Below, piece after piece: positions 45,731 through 58,445 of a stretch of 64,000 nucleotides of DNA. The notes beneath the pieces are model-generated. The model worked only from the letters and a program-made list of their open reading frames with translations, was not told where the DNA came from and did no database searches. The translations under genes were made by a program, and so were the position numbers. Where the stretch lies: positions 65,435,353-65,499,352 of the forward strand of contig NC_080175.1 in NCBI RefSeq assembly GCF_950295315.1. The letters run 5' to 3'. The DNA comes from Erinaceus europaeus (taxonomy: Eukaryota > Chordata > Mammalia > Eulipotyphla > Erinaceidae). The number at the start of each line of letters is the position of its first letter. The stretch's first letter is position 1.

Positions 45731-46999
45731 TTGGTTTCCTCTTTGCCTACATGCCTTCCTTTGTGCCATTTTCAAGGTAGATGACTCTTTTTTACTGTCT
45801 GTCCATCTCTTGTATTAGCGATTATTTCTTAACTTGTTTATTCTAATATTCTAGAACTTTCGTTTCATATCCCCATATTCTCCTCGGTTCCCCTGCACAT
45901 CACTGTCCAGAAGGTGGTACATATCTATATCTTCATAGATGGTAAAAATTGTTTTGAAACCCTAGCCTGTTTAAAGCATTAGAGCCTCTGAGGAAAAAAA
46001 AAAATGTCTAAGCAGTCCATTCTGGAAGAAAGCAAAATCATCTGTTAGAACTAGAAAAACAAGTGGTGCTGGAGAGTTACTTAAACTACAAGTCAGACTA
46101 CTATTAACCCAGACCAAATTCAGCTTGTCTAGAATTGTGAGGGATCTTAGAGTTCACCCAAGTTGTTAGCTGACAAATTACCCTGTCATTGTTGTACAGA
46201 CACTGGCAGAACACTCTGAGTTTACTTATTAAAATAACAATACCAGAAGTAGCATCTTTGCTGCAGTTGTCAGTCTCAGTTCACACATTATGGAAGCCTG
46301 AAGCTGCTGGCATTTGCATTAACTGAGAATACTGGCATTTGGAAGCTGAAATACTATAAAGGTGGCTACTTAGCAAACTTTACCCATTCTACAGAAAGAA
46401 AAGATTATCTTTATTACAATAAGTCATTTACTTATCTTCACTAATAATAAAGTAAACAGTTCTCCAGAAGGAGATGCTGCTTTTATCTCTAAAGTCTTAA
46501 AGTTATACCACTGTTGTTGAAAAGAAGTTATCTCTGAACAAGTTAACTGCAAAGCTCTTTGCTCACAAGAAGGAGCAGAAATAGGCAAAATCCATGAAGC
46601 ATTTCTTATAACATGGCCCATTACCTGGTTTTATAAAATGACACCTGAACACAGCCAGCCTGTTCTTCTAGTCAGTGCCCAGGGCAGTATATACAATTCA
46701 AAAGAAAAAAAATCCCCTCTGGGAGTGGTGGACTCACTTTACCCCATCTTAGTTATGCCACCTGTGTTATTTTTAAAATAAATTTCTTGTATCTCAAAAG
46801 CAGATTTTTCAGGAGGTACTTGTTTAAATGTTTTTATTTTTATCTAATCTAGTCAGTTTATAGACAAGTTAAAGCTTTAGTAACTTCTCTATTCCATGTA
46901 TAATAGAAGCATAAAAACAGGAATAAGGACAATGCATCTTTTGTACATATCTCTCAGAGAACAACAGACGTGATTTTAAATTTTAAATGAAATAATTTA
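45731..46999. other. Unique DNA
   Basis: No repeat recognised. A small piece CCCCTCTGGGAGTGGTGGACTCAC (46713-46736) may be a relic of the SINE terminal module. The 65-codon minus frame 46424-46621 has no supporting evidence. Confidence 0.4.
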
Positions 47000-47170
47000 T
47001 GGAGTCCAGGGAAATTGTTCAGCAGATGGAGCACAGGACTTGCATGGGTGATTCCTAGGTCTAATATCCAGCACTATATATTCTGGTGAGGTACTCTGGT
47101 TTCTGATATCCCTGACGACTCCCACCCCCCACCCCCAGCAAAACACACATGCACTAACTGAATAAATACT
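47000..47170 (+). repeat. Short tRNA-like SINE, diverged
   Basis: GGAGTCCAGGGAAATTGTTCAGCAGATGGAGCACAGGACTTGCATG (tRNA-like), a decayed B-box at CTAGGTCTAATATCC, and an AATAAATA tail. Confidence 0.65.
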
Positions 47171-47458
47171 GAGTTTTCAGAAATGTCATTACACATTTTT
47201 CTATGTAAAAATGTATCATTATTTTTTCTGACAACCTATAAATTTACAAAATAATGTCTTCATACTACTTTTATCTTCAAGGAAGTAATCATATGTAAAG
47301 GCAAGAAGAAACAAACTATATTTTAGAGAAAATTTCTGGTTTTGTTTTCAATAGCTATCAATTTCATTTGCTAATTTTAAGAAATTGGTCGTGGCAAAAA
47401 TATTAAGGAAGGTAAAGTAAAATGAATCTTTAACAATACTTCATCAATGTCAGGTAAT
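47171..47458. other. Unique AT-rich DNA
   Basis: Nothing recognised. Confidence 0.45.
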
Positions 47459-47785
47459 TGTCAGACAAATACTGCTGTGGTGAGTGAGACCAGAAAACCA
47501 AAAGTATGGAAAAGAAAAAAACTTTATTAAAGCTTGAGGGCTTGGTGTTGGATATCTTCATAAGAACACCAGCAGCCATTGTTCTATGGGGTATTGATAC
47601 CTACAGAACAGGTCTCTAAGTTACTTGGTGAGATTTCATTGGTCCATAGCATGGCAAACAATGGGTACGGAAATAGATTCCTAGTGGTTGACTCTTATAC
47701 ATGTCTTTGCATGCCTTTCCTTTATAGTGGCATACCTATCTTTGTCCACATTTAGCCTGGCCTTTCTTTAACAATTTCAATAACA
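47459..47785 (-). mobile_element. Possible LTR, minus orientation
   Basis: Minus strand reads TGTTATTGAAATTG at 47785 and ends TTTGTCTGACA at 47459, with AATAAAG in the antisense of CTTTATTAAAGC (47521-47532). TG...CA ends and poly(A) signal placement fit a 327-bp LTR, but no target duplication is found. Confidence 0.4.
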
Positions 47786-48209
47786 GATGCTTTGAAAACA
47801 CTGTCTTGTAAATTGTAATTTCTCTGATAAAAAAAAATTAAAAAACAAAATCAAACATTGGTTAGAAAAACAAAACTCTTAGACCAGATGAAAGTGTCGG
47901 TTATGAATCTAGCCTAATTAAGAGATGAGTTTGCCAGTAATAGTCCTGTCATTTTTCATCCATCTGATTGAAATATTCATCAATATTTTCAGAACAAAAT
48001 CTTCTGAAGGCAGAAAGATATATAAGTTATTTAAGGCAAAATTAATTTTTATTTTAGTGATATGTGGTTTTACATATTTAAGTTGTGGGTAAATGAAATT
48101 TTTCTTACATTTAGGCTACTGTGAGAATTTAGAAAAATAATACCTGAGAAATGTTTTAGAGTTATAAAACTCTTCCATGAACATTCTTACAAGGTTAATT
48201 TTTATTTTT
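47786..48209. other. Unique AT-rich DNA
   Basis: Nothing recognised. Confidence 0.45.
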
Positions 48210-48223
48210 AAAAAGAAAATAAA

Positions 48224-48437
48224 TAGAGACTGGCTAGTGGTATACCCGGTTGAGTGCACATTTTACAATGACCAAGGACCTGAGTTCAAGTTCACGGTCC
48301 CTACTTTCATGGGGAAAGTTTTGTGAGTAGTGAAGCTGTGCTGCAGGTGTCTTTCTACATCTCTATTTCCCCTTTCCTCTCAATTTCTAGCTGTCTTTAT
48401 CCAATAAATAAAAAATAAATAATAATAACAAACAATA
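48224..48437 (+). repeat. tRNA-derived SINE, short-body, 14-bp target duplication
   Basis: AAAAAGAAAATAAA flanks it (48210-48223, 48438-48451). TAGAGACTGGCTAGTGGTATACCC, B-box AGTTCAAGTTC, body, CTTTATCCAATAAATAAA. Confidence 0.9.
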
Positions 48438-48656
48438 AAAAAGAAAATAAACACATTATAGAAATTAAAGCACAGTAAATTGAACTCCAGAAATATCATT
48501 TAACACATACATGAATAATAGAAGTTGCAAAATACAGCAAGTTTCCTTATTTGAAGTATATTGCTCTTCCAGATATCTGTTATTTACAAAGTACTCAAGT
48601 AAGCAAACGTCTAGTTTTATAAAGTTAACCAGATAGTAAATGAAAATACCAAATTG

Positions 48657-48829
48657 GGAGTTAGGCAGTAGATCCTGGTTCGAACCCCCGGCTCCCCATC
48701 TGCAGGGGAGTCGCTTCACAGGCCGTGAAGCAGGTCTGCAAATGTCTATCTTTCCTTCTCTCTGTCTTCCCTTCCTCTCTCCATTTCTCTCTGTCCTATC
48801 CAACAAAGCCAAAAAAGAAAAAAAGAAAA
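48657..48829 (+). repeat. SINE lacking the A-box region, with 15-bp target duplication
   Basis: GAAAATACCAAATTG flanks it (48642-48656, 48830-48844). After GGAGTTAGGCAGTAG the copy skips about 45 bases, relative to its relatives, and resumes at ATCCTGGTTCGAACCCCCGG. The A-box is gone and the B-box intact. Both target duplications are perfect and the rest is little mutated, so it is recent. Confidence 0.95.
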
Positions 48830-48844
48830 GAAAATACCAAATTG

Positions 48845-49424
48845 CATATAAAAATATAAGAAATGATACACTCTAAAATCAGGAACGTCAAATGATAATT
48901 TCTTATAAGAAATGAAAAAAAAAAAAAAAGAAATAGTTCCGCTATCAAATATCCTTCCAATTCACTCAGTAAGTTAAGAATCTTTGCTATGAAATGCCTC
49001 AAGTTTTTTTGAATAAGAGTAGTTCTTCCAATATTGTAGTGCAAAAATCATAATGCCCTTGGGTACTTACTCAACTTACTGATTTCTACAAATGGCTGAT
49101 TAAAATTACTGGGTCTGGTACCAGCTCTAATAAATTGGAAATCTCTGCAGGAGTGAGGTCAGAAATTTTGAGTTGAAAGCAACTGCCTGGAGGATTGGCT
49201 AGATGTTTGAAGTTTGAGGAACATTTAGGTTCCATTCTGTCTTCTCTATTTTTTTTTAACCAGCCTATACATAAGTTTTAACAAGACATGCTATCAAAAG
49301 TGGGATATAAATGTTTCCATTTCCTATAGAGTTTGAGAACTCTATACTGTTTATGACATGGCCATTTTGTCTCTAACTTTCAGAAGATGTCTAGGTAAAA
49401 TTTAAATAGCCCGTGACAGGTGGC
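48845..49424. other. Unique DNA
   Basis: Nothing recognised beyond A/T runs. Confidence 0.45.
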
Positions 49425-49560
49425 AGGGGGATAATTCATCTGGTAGTGCTATGGGCAGTTGCCTCGCCATGCCTGCAATGGGTTAGAGCTCCAGAGGGAT
49501 CTTGGAGTGTCAGGGAAATGGAAAAGGAAAGTTTTAGTAACATGGTATTATGCCATTTCT
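49425..49560 (+). repeat. Possible decayed tRNA-like SINE
   Basis: GGTGGCAGGGGGATAATTCATCTGGTAG and GGGTTAGAGCTCC give a weak tRNA-like outline. Confidence 0.35.
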
Positions 49561-50194
49561 ACTTCTGGCTCTGATTTTTTAATATGAAAAGGGCAAGGAG
49601 CAGTGTAATTAGACATGTGTAAGAGTAGTATGTTTAAACCCTCTAAAAATATATATATGCAGAAAAAAAAGAACAGTACTCTTACTAGACTTTCAGAGAA
49701 AGAAGATAGAAGATTTGGGAGGACAAGAGCACTGTTCAGATCAGATCTTAACAGTAAAGGTCTAAACCTCAGTGGACTGTGGTATGTTGCAGCCTGTCTG
49801 GGGACTCAGAAGAAGGAAGAGAGGAGCGCTAATGGGAGTCTGGGGATCTAAGTCCCTGCGGTGGAGACACCTGTATGAGGGAAATGTGGAAATGTATACC
49901 CTTGTGACAACAACAATCCTACTGAACAACATTTCCTTATTAAAGTAATGCTAAAGTTTTATTAAAATGCCTCCCTGGAGTTGTCAAAACAGTAACCTCA
50001 CAAGACTCAGAAATATAAGCATCGGTCCATTTGTCTGCCTGTGTCTTCAGGAATTTCCACTAACTTTTAGTGACTTAATATTTTATTAGCTCATCAAAGC
50101 TTATCAGTGATTACAGTGTCTCCTGGCTACGACAAATTGTTGTGTTTCTTATAAAAATCTCTTGTTGAATTATTTAAGATTGTGTGTTTATGAG
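49561..50194. other. Unique DNA
   Basis: A 78-codon frame (49615-49851) is open but has no recognisable domain, conserved start context or neighbour, so it is not called a gene. Confidence 0.4.
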
Positions 50195-50396
50195 CCCCCA
50201 TTCTATTTTATTGGATAGGACAGAGAGAAATGGAAGAGAAGAGGGGGATGGATAGACAGATAGACAGATAGATGATAGAGAAGACACTTCCAGACCTGCT
50301 GTTGATGCAGTGTGGAGAATGGATGCTTTAATCTGGTTCCTTGCACATGGTAACATTTGCACTTAACCAGGTGAACTACCACTCAGCTTCTTGTGC
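50195..50396 (-). repeat. tRNA-derived SINE with internal GATA run
   Basis: In reverse GCTGAGTGGTAGTTCACC head, GGTTAAGTGCAAATGTTACC and body. The pyrimidine stretch contains TAGACAGATAGACAGATAGATGATAG on the plus strand (50254-50279), a tetranucleotide expansion. Confidence 0.85.
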
Positions 50397-51109
50397 TTGT
50401 TATTTATCATCTGATATTTCCATAAGAAATAAGAAAGATTTGTTAAGAAATATTATTTGTTAAAAAAAAAACAGCCGGTTTATAAACAACTTTGGTGGGT
50501 ATATGGGAAATCAATTTCAGGGTTAAAAGATGATAGTGTTTCTATCAAATCAAAAAATGTAGGCATCATGCCATGATCCCACAAAAAAGTCTTAACTTCA
50601 ATGCTGTGACAGAAAAATAAGGTTTATGATTAAGACCGAAGGGCTGGGTTGCAATATCTTTTGTTTTCCAGAAGCTCTGAAACTTGGCATAATACTTAAA
50701 TCTGTGGAGTCTCAAATGTCACCTTTTTCATGAAAGTCCTGGGTCCATTATGGCCTTTTTATTTGGATGATCTAATTGCCATGAAAGGATAGTAGAGAGA
50801 TAATGAAGGGACCTGAATATCAAATTAGCCATGTGGATACTCAACAGTCAAATATTAGTGAGTCGTAGGGTTATTTTAAGTAATAGAATGAAACATGCCC
50901 TCATTTGTTCAGCAAATTAATAGGTATGTGCAAACGATATATAAGCCTGAACATGTCCCTACTTAGTATGTTTCCCTTCATCTCTATATAGAATAAAGAC
51001 ATGAATATATGAGGTTACTGGTTCAGTTATGGTGCTGCATAATCCAGAAATGAGTGTTGCTCTGGCACCTCTCTCTCAGCACACACACAAAACAAATAGA
51101 TAGAAGTTG
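50397..51109. other. Unique DNA, possible SINE trace at its end
   Basis: Nothing firm. About 51010-51090 (GGTTCAGTTATGGTGC...GTTGCTCTGGCACCTC) may be a decayed SINE. Confidence 0.4.
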
Positions 51110-51110
51110 T

Positions 51111-52399
51111 TTTTCTTTATTTATTTCAGAAAGGAGACATTAACAAAACCATAGAATAAGAGGGGTACAATTCACCACAATTCCCATAACCCGATCTCCA
51201 TATCCCATCCCATCCCCTAATAGCCTTCCCATTCTCTATCTCTCTGGGAGTATGGATTCAGGGTCCCTGTGGGTTGCAGAGGGTGGAAGGTCTGGCTTCT
51301 GTAATTGCTTCCCCACTGAACATGGGCATTAACTGGTTGATCCATACTCCCAGTCTGCCTCTCTTTTTCCCTAGTAGGGTGGGGCTCTGAGGAAATGGAG
51401 CTCCAGTACACATTGATGGGGTCGTCTGTCCAAGGAAGTCTGGTCAGCATCTTGCTGGCATCTGGAACCTGGTGGCTGAAAAGAGAGTTAACATACAAAG
51501 CCAAACAAATTATTGAACAATCATGGACCTAAAGGCTGGGATAGTGCAGATGAAGTGTTGGGGGGTATTCCCTGAATGCTCTTGTGTACTTCTGCTTTCA
51601 GGTATTTATTATTCCCCTAATTTATGGACACGGGTGAACCTATGCTCTATCTCAGGGGACCTGGTTGATATCTAGATTTGGGGACTTTACTGGGGAGTGG
51701 ACCACCTGGAATGGAATTAAAGAATACTATGAAAGGAAAGATCTCACCCGAGTGATGAAGCTGAAGGGTTGTCATTCCACACCTGAAGTCTCTGGTCACA
51801 GTCTGAAGTGAAGCATGCTGGGGTGGCACTCACTGCATTGATTAGGTTGCGATCCATGGATGCAATATTATTTTATTTGAATTGAGAGCAACATGCAGAA
51901 AAGTGGGCCCCACCCTAACATTCCAGGACTGGGGGAAATATAGGCTCTATAGTGGAAATATGAGGTTCCTGTTGTCTTAGGGTTCAAGAAGACAATGGAT
52001 AGTTATTGTTATTGTCACATTATTTGGTGATAGGGTTAACTTTGGAAAGTCCCTTTTATAGGGTTTGGGGTATAGTACCCAGTATCTTGTATATAGCTGT
52101 GCTATGGGTTGCTTCTATTCTCCCTGTCTAGGCTTTTGGAGGAGACAAAATATCAAAGACAGCCTATGTATTATAAAGACTCAGTCTGTGTTTTAAGAAG
52201 TTCTAGACATATCATCAGTTTTTCGCCTCATATTAATTAAATAGTGGTTTATATGTTTACACTTTAATAGGATTGTACATAAAAACCACTCCCACCACCA
52301 AAAGACTGTATCCCATCCCCACCCTGCCACCCCCACACCTCACCACCCACAATGCCGGGAAGACCAATGGCCACCCTCCCCTTCACCACAGTGGTTTTA
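51111..52399 (-). mobile_element. L1-E: L1 3'UTR fragment, left part
   Basis: About 1.27 kb of L1 3'UTR in reverse with a T-rich tail (51111-51126). Blocks in order match 52420-53700: GGGTACAATTC, CCTCTGGGAGTATGG, AATTGCTTCCCCACTGAACATGGGC, GTTAACATACAAAGCCAAAC and GGTTGCGATCC. It is interrupted at 52399 by L1-D and continues at 58472 for about 35 bp. It is more diverged than L1-D, as expected for the older host element. Confidence 0.92.
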
Positions 52400-52481
52400 T
52401 TTTTTTTTAAATTTTTTATTTAAGAAAGGATTAATGAACAAAAACATAAGGTAGGTGGGGTACAACTCCAAACAATTCCCA

Positions 52482-52868
52482 TCACCCAATCTCCATAACC
52501 CACCCCCTCCCATGATAGCTTTCCCATTCTCTAGCCCTCTGGGAGCATGGACCCAGGGTCATTGAGGGTTGTAGAAGGTAGAAGGTCTGGCTTCTGTAAT
52601 TGCTTCCCCGCTGAACATGGGCGTTGACTGGTCGGTCCATATTCCCAGTCTGCCTCTCTCTTTCCCTAGTAAGGTGTGGCTCTGGGGAAGCAGAGCTCCA
52701 GGACACATTGGTGGGGTCTTCAATCCAGGGAAGCCTGGCGTGCATCCTGGTGGCATCTGGAACCGGGTGATTGAAAAGAGAGTTAACATACGAAGCCAAA
52801 CAATTTGTTGAGCAATCATGGATCCCAAGAATGGAATAGTGGAGAGGAAGTGTTATGGAGGTACTCAT
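52482..52868 (-). other. Candidate open frame in the L1-D 3'UTR
   Basis: 129 sense-strand codons from an ATG at 52868 (MSTSITLPLHYS start). Equivalent frames are open in the tails at 14884-15321 and 29462-29974, and partly at 51217-51504, but those copies have GTG or nothing at this start. No transmembrane segment or known domain is seen; the middle is rich in Arg, Ser, Thr and Pro. Probably a consequence of low stop density, and listed because it is shared by independent insertions. Confidence 0.3.
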
Positions 52869-53749
52869 GCAAACTCTAATGTACTTCTCCTTTCCGGTAT
52901 ATATTTTGCAGTGGTTTATGGATATGTGTGAACATAAGCTCTCTCTCACAGAAACTGGTGTATATCTAGGTTATGGGACTTTGTTAGAAAGTGAACTACC
53001 TGAGATGAAATTAGACTGTACTATAAAAGGAAAGGTCTCACCCGAGTAATGAAGCCGAAGGGTTGTCATTCCACATGTGAAGTCTCTGGACGCAGTCTGA
53101 GGTGAAGCATGTTGAGGTGGCAATTGTTGCGTTGGTTAGGTTGTGATCGGCGGATACAATATTATTTGGTTTGGATTGGGAGAGGCATACGGGAAAGTGG
53201 GCCCTATCCAAGGGTTCCAGGACTGGGGGAAGTAGGGGCTCTATAGTGGAGATGTGAGGTTCCTAATCACTTAAGGTTCAAAAAGACAATCAATAGTTAA
53301 TGTTATCATCACATTATTTGTTAATTGGGTTAACTTTGAAAAGTCCTTTTGTTATGGTTTGCTGTACAGAATCCAATATATTGTATATAGCTGTGCTATT
53401 GGATGCTTCTAAACTACTTGGTCTAGGCTTTTGAGAGAGTCCGCATATCAAATACACAGCCTATATATAAAAAGATTCAGTTTGTGTTTTGGGAAACTTT
53501 GAGACATACAACTGATTTTCCCCCTCTCATATTAATTAACTACTGATTTATATGTCTACATTTTGCTAGGAGTGTACATAAATACCATTCCCATCACCAA
53601 AAGACTGTGACCCATCCCTCCCACCCACTCCCACCCACCACTGGCCCAGGAAGATGCATGTCTACCCCTCACCACAGGGTTTTTACTTTGGTGGCCTACT
53701 TACAATTTGATCAGGTCTTGCTTTTAGTTTCTCTTTCAGATCTTCTTAC

Positions 53750-56700
53750 TCAACTTCTGTTGATGAGTGGGATCATCCCATACTCATCTTTATCTTTCTG
53801 ACTTAGTTCACTTAACATAATTCCTTCTAGCTCTGTCCAAGATGGGTCAGAGAAGGTGGGTTCATTGTTCTTGATAGCTGCATAGTATTCCATTGTGTAT
53901 ATATACCACAGCTTTCTCAGCCACTCATCTATTGTTGGGCACCTGGGTTGCTTCCAGGTTTTAGCTATTATGAATTGTGCTGCTATGAACATAGGAGTAC
54001 ACACCTCTTTTTGGTTGGGTGTTATGGAGTCCTTGGGGTATAACCCCAGGAGAGGAATTACTGGTCCATGTCTAGCCTTGTGAGAGTTTTCCAGACTGCT
54101 CTCCACAGAGGCTGTACCAATTTACATTCCCACCAGCAATGTAAAAGGGTTCCTCTGTCCCCACATCCTCTCCAACATGTTGCTGCTGTCCTTTTTGATG
54201 TATGCCATTCTTACAGGAGTGAGGTGGTATCTAAGTGTTGTCTTAATTTGCATTTCTCTGACAATCAGTGACCGAGAGCAGTTTTTCATATGTTTGTTAG
54301 CCTTTTGGATCTCCTCTGAGGTGAATGTTTTGTTCATATCCACTGCCCATTTTTGGATGGGGTCATTTTCTTTTTTGGTGCTAAGTTTGCTGAGCTCTTT
54401 ATATATTTTGGTGATTAGTTTCTTGTCTGATGTGAAGATCTCCCATTCTGTGAGGGGTCACTCTGTTTGTTTAATAGTTTCTTTGGCTGTGCAGAAGCTT
54501 TTCAATAAGATGTAGTCCCATTGGTTTGTTTCTGCTTTAGTCTTCCTTGCAACTGGGTTTGATTCATCAAAGACGTCCTTGAGGTGTAGGTGGGAAAGTG
54601 TTTTACCAATGTTTCCTCTAAGTATTTGATTGTTTCTGGTCTGACATCTAGGTGTTTGATCGATTTGGAGTTTATGTTTGTTTCTGGTGAGATAAAGTGG
54701 TTCAATTTCATTCTTCTGCATGTTTCAACCCAGTTTTCCCAGCACCATTTACTGAAGAGAGCCTCCTTTTCCATTTAATCCTTTGGGCCCCCTTAACAAA
54801 GATTAGAAGCCCATAGGTGTTGGGATTTATTTCTGGGCTTTCAATTCTGTTCCACTGGTCTGTGTGCCTATTTTTGTTCCAGTACCATGCTGTTTTGATG
54901 ATGATGGCTTTATAATATAGTTTAAGGTCTGGGAGTGTGATGCCTCCATTTCTGTTTCTTTTCCTCAAAATGGTTTTGGCAATTCTAGGTGTTTTCAGGT
55001 TCCAGATAAATTATTGTAGTGTTTGTTCTATTCTTTTAAAGAAGCTTGGTGGAATTTTGATGGGTATTGCATTAAATTTGTATATGCCTCTGGGGAGAAA
55101 ATTCATTTTGATGATGTTTATTCTTCTAATCCATGAGCATGGGATATCGTTCCATTTCTTGGTATCAGTTTCTATTTCCTTGAGTAGCGACTCATAGTTT
55201 TCAGCATACAAGTCTTTGACTTCTTTGGTCAACTTTATTCCTAGGTATTTGATTGATTTTGCTGAAACAGTAAAGGGGAGTGATTTCTGGATGTCTTCTT
55301 CTTCAGATTTAGTGTTTGCATAAAGATATGCCACTGATTTTTGTACATTGATTTTGTAGCCTGATACCTTGCTATATTGCCTAATAACTTCCAGTAATTT
55401 TCTACTGGATTCTTTGGGTCTTTCTATGTATACTATCATATCATCTGCAAATAGTGAGAGCTTGACTTCTTCCCTTACAATCTGTATTCCTTTGATTTCT
55501 TTTTCTTGCCTGATTGCTATGCCAAGAACTTCCAATACTATGTTGAAGAGTAACAGTGACAGTGGACAGCCCTGTTTAGTCCCCGATCTGAGGGGGAATG
55601 CTTTCAGCTTCTGTCCATTGAGTATGATGTTGGCTGTAGGTTTGCTATATATAGACTCCACTATCTTGAGGAATTTCCCATCTATTCCCATTTTTTGTAG
55701 AGTTTTGATCATGAATTGGTGTTGGATTTTGTCAAAGGGTTTCTCTGCATCTATTGAGATAATCATGTGGTTTTTGGCTTTGCTTTTATTGATGTGGTGA
55801 ATGACATTGATTGACTTACGGATGTTGAGCCAGCCTTGAATTCCTGGGATGAATCCCACTTGGTCATGATGAACAATCTTTTTATTGTGTTGCTGTATCC
55901 AGTTGGCAAAGATCTTCTTTAATATTTTGGCATCTATGTTCATCAGAGATATTGGTCTGTAGTTTTCCTTTTTTGTTCTGTCCCTATCAGCTTTTGGTAT
56001 CAGGGTGATGTTGGCTTCATAAAAGGTGGATGGGAGTATTCCTGTTTCTTCAATCTTATGGAATAGTTTAAGAAGTATGGGTATTAACTGTTTCCTGAAA
56101 GTTTTGTAGAATTCGTCCAGGACTTTTGTTGTTGGGGAGATTTTTAATTACGGTTTCAATTTCTTTGTCTGTGATTGGTGCATTTAGATTTTGTAGTTCT
56201 TCTTGGTTCAGTTTTGGAAGTGCATAGGTTTCTAGGAATTGTTCCATTTCTTCCAGATTCTCTAGCTTGGTGGCAAATAGTTCTTTATAGAAGTTTCACA
56301 GGATTCTCTGGATTTCTGTGGTGTCAGTTGTGATATCTCCTCCATTGTTTACAATTCTATTAATTTGAGTCTTCTCTCTTTTTTGTTTGGTGAGTTTTGC
56401 TAGGGGTTTTTAAATTTTGTTTAATCTTTCAAAGAACCAACATTTGGCTTCATTGATCTTTTGTATGGTTCTCTTATTTTCGATGTTGTTTATTTCTGCT
56501 CTAACTTTAGTGATTTCTGTCCTTCTCGTTGCTTTAGGGTTCCTTTGTTCCTCTTCCTCTAAGTCCTTGAGGTGTGCACTAAGGTCGTTCATTTGAGCTT
56601 CTTCTTGGTGTTTAATATGTGATTGTATGGCTATAAGTTTCCCTCTCAGTACTGCTTTCGCTGTGTCCCAAATATTTTGATAGGTTGTATCTTCATTTTC

Positions 56701-57527
56701 ATTAGTTTCCAGGAACATTTGAATTTCCTGCTTGAGTGAATCACTGACCCAGTGGTTCTTAAGGAGCATGTTGTTTAGTTTCCAAATTCTGTGACTTTTA
56801 ATAATTTTCTGTTTGTTGTTAAATATTAGCTTTACTCCACTGTGGTCTGAGAAGATACTTGGGATGATTTCAATGCTCTTGAATTTATTGATGCTGTCTT
56901 TGTGGCCTAACCTGTGGTCTATCCTTGAGTATGTGTTATGTGGATTTGAAAAGAAGGTGTATTCCAGTTTTTGGGGGTGGAGGAGTCTGAAAATGTCCAA
57001 GAGGTCTAGTCTGTCGACCTCTTCATTCAATTCTCTTGTATCTTTATTGGTTCTCTGCTTTGTTGATCTGTCTAAGTGTGAGAGTGGGGTATTGAAGTCT
57101 CCCACTATTATTGTATTACTATTGATGTATTTTTGAAATTCTTTCAGTAGATGCTTAATGTATTTAGATGGTCCCTTGTTGGGTGCATAGATGTAATAAT
57201 TGTTAAGTCTTCTTGGCTGATTGATCCTCTAATCACTATGTAATGCCCTTGTCTATGTTTTATTACTTTATTTAATTTGAAATCTATCGTATCTGAGATG
57301 AGAATGGCTGTTCCTGCCCTTTTTTGTGGACCGTTAGCCTGTATGATAGTTTTCCATCCTTTCACTTTAAGTCTGTGTTTATCTTGTTGTGACAGATGGG
57401 ATTCTTGCAAGCAGCATATGGTTGGGTTATGTTTTCTGATCCATCCCCCCACCCTGTGCCTTTTGATGGGTGAGTTTAAGCCATTGACATTTATTGATAT
57501 TATGGATTTAATGTATTGTAGTCCCAT
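53750..57527 (-). pseudogene. L1-D ORF2 (endonuclease and reverse transcriptase), broken
   Basis: ORF2 of L1 nicks target DNA and reverse-transcribes L1 RNA. Seen here, in pieces. Endonuclease 57527-57144 has NVNGLNSP, LQESHLSQQ and QKRAGTAILI; 57105-56410 has [13 protein letters not shown] and [10 protein letters not shown], the motifs that carry the family's catalytic Asp and His. RT 55943-55011 (310 residues) has [36 protein letters not shown] and the catalytic LSLFADD, then [13 protein letters not shown]-terminal pieces 54968-53750 end in ...KDKDEYGMIPLINRS. The frame changes between pieces show indels after insertion or inherited defects. Confidence 0.95.
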
Positions 57528-57531
57528 TGTT

Positions 57532-58242
57532 CTAAAAAAAAATTGTTTGCTCTGATATATTGCAAGTATTATAGTGATGTTCTTGTTTATAGGAGGTATT
57601 TAGTACCTCTCTCAGGGCTGGCTTGGTGATGTTTGCCTCCTTTAACTGTTTTTTATCTAAGTGGGTTTTGATCTCTCCATCTAGTTTGAATGAAAGTCTA
57701 GCCGGATATATTATCCTTGGTTGAAACCCTTTTTCATTCAGGGCTCGATAGATATCTTGACACTCCCTTCTGGCTTTTAGAGTTTGAGTGGAGAAGTCTG
57801 CAGATAATCTTATGGGTTTTCCCTTGTATGTGACTTTTTGTTTCTCTCTTGCAGCCTTTAGGATCCTTTCTTTATCCTTACTTCTTCTCATTGTGACTAT
57901 GATGTGTCTTGGTGTCTTCAGGTCTGGGTTGATTCTGTTTGGTACTCTCTGGGCCTCTTGAACCTTGATATCCTTTCTGTTATTCAGGGCTGGGAAGTTT
58001 TCTTGTATTATTTCCTCTAGAATGTTTGCTTCCCCTTCCTCTCTTTCTTCCTCTGGCAGACCAATTATACGAATGTTACTTCTTTTGAGATCATCCCAAA
58101 TGTCTCTGTTGTTGTTTTCAGTGTCTCTCAATCTCTTTTTAAGCTCTTTCACCTCTTTCTTAGTTTTCTCTAACTCATCTTCTGTCTGACTAATTCTGTT
58201 TTCTGCTTCTGTTAGTCTGCTTTCCCTTGCCTCAGCTTCTTT
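57532..58242 (-). pseudogene. L1-D ORF1, 5'-deleted by the splice-like joint
   Basis: ORF1 encodes the RNA-binding chaperone of the L1 particle. Visible: coiled coil (EAENRISQTEDELEKTKKEVKEL), RRM-type region (IIGLPEEEREEGEANILEEII, TPRHIIVTMRRSKDKERIL) and C-terminal domain (YPARLSFKLDGEIK). Compared with L1-F the first 86 codons are missing. The frame continues upstream into 5'UTR sequence without an ATG (open from a GTG at 58296). It ends at 57532, four bases before the ORF2 ATG, because its C-terminus runs longer than that of L1-F. Confidence 0.92.
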
Positions 58243-58445
58243 TTTGCCTGGTGCCGCTTGGGAAGTCTCTAGCAGCCGCCTGCTAGTTCGTGCCACCTTT
58301 ACTCTAATTCTTAACCCAAATTAAGTTATAGTCAACTCCTTGGTGTCACCGATAGGGCCCCTTATTGACTGGCCTGCTAAAGGCAGAAATTCCTACCGTT
58401 TCCAGAAGATGTGATCAGAGCTCATGCCGCTAGCGGCTTCTCAGT

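Noticed and set aside
58243..58296. In-frame 5'UTR extension of the L1-D ORF1 as a novel N-terminus
   Set aside because: The frame opens only from GTG and no ATG precedes it, so a new protein start is not supported.
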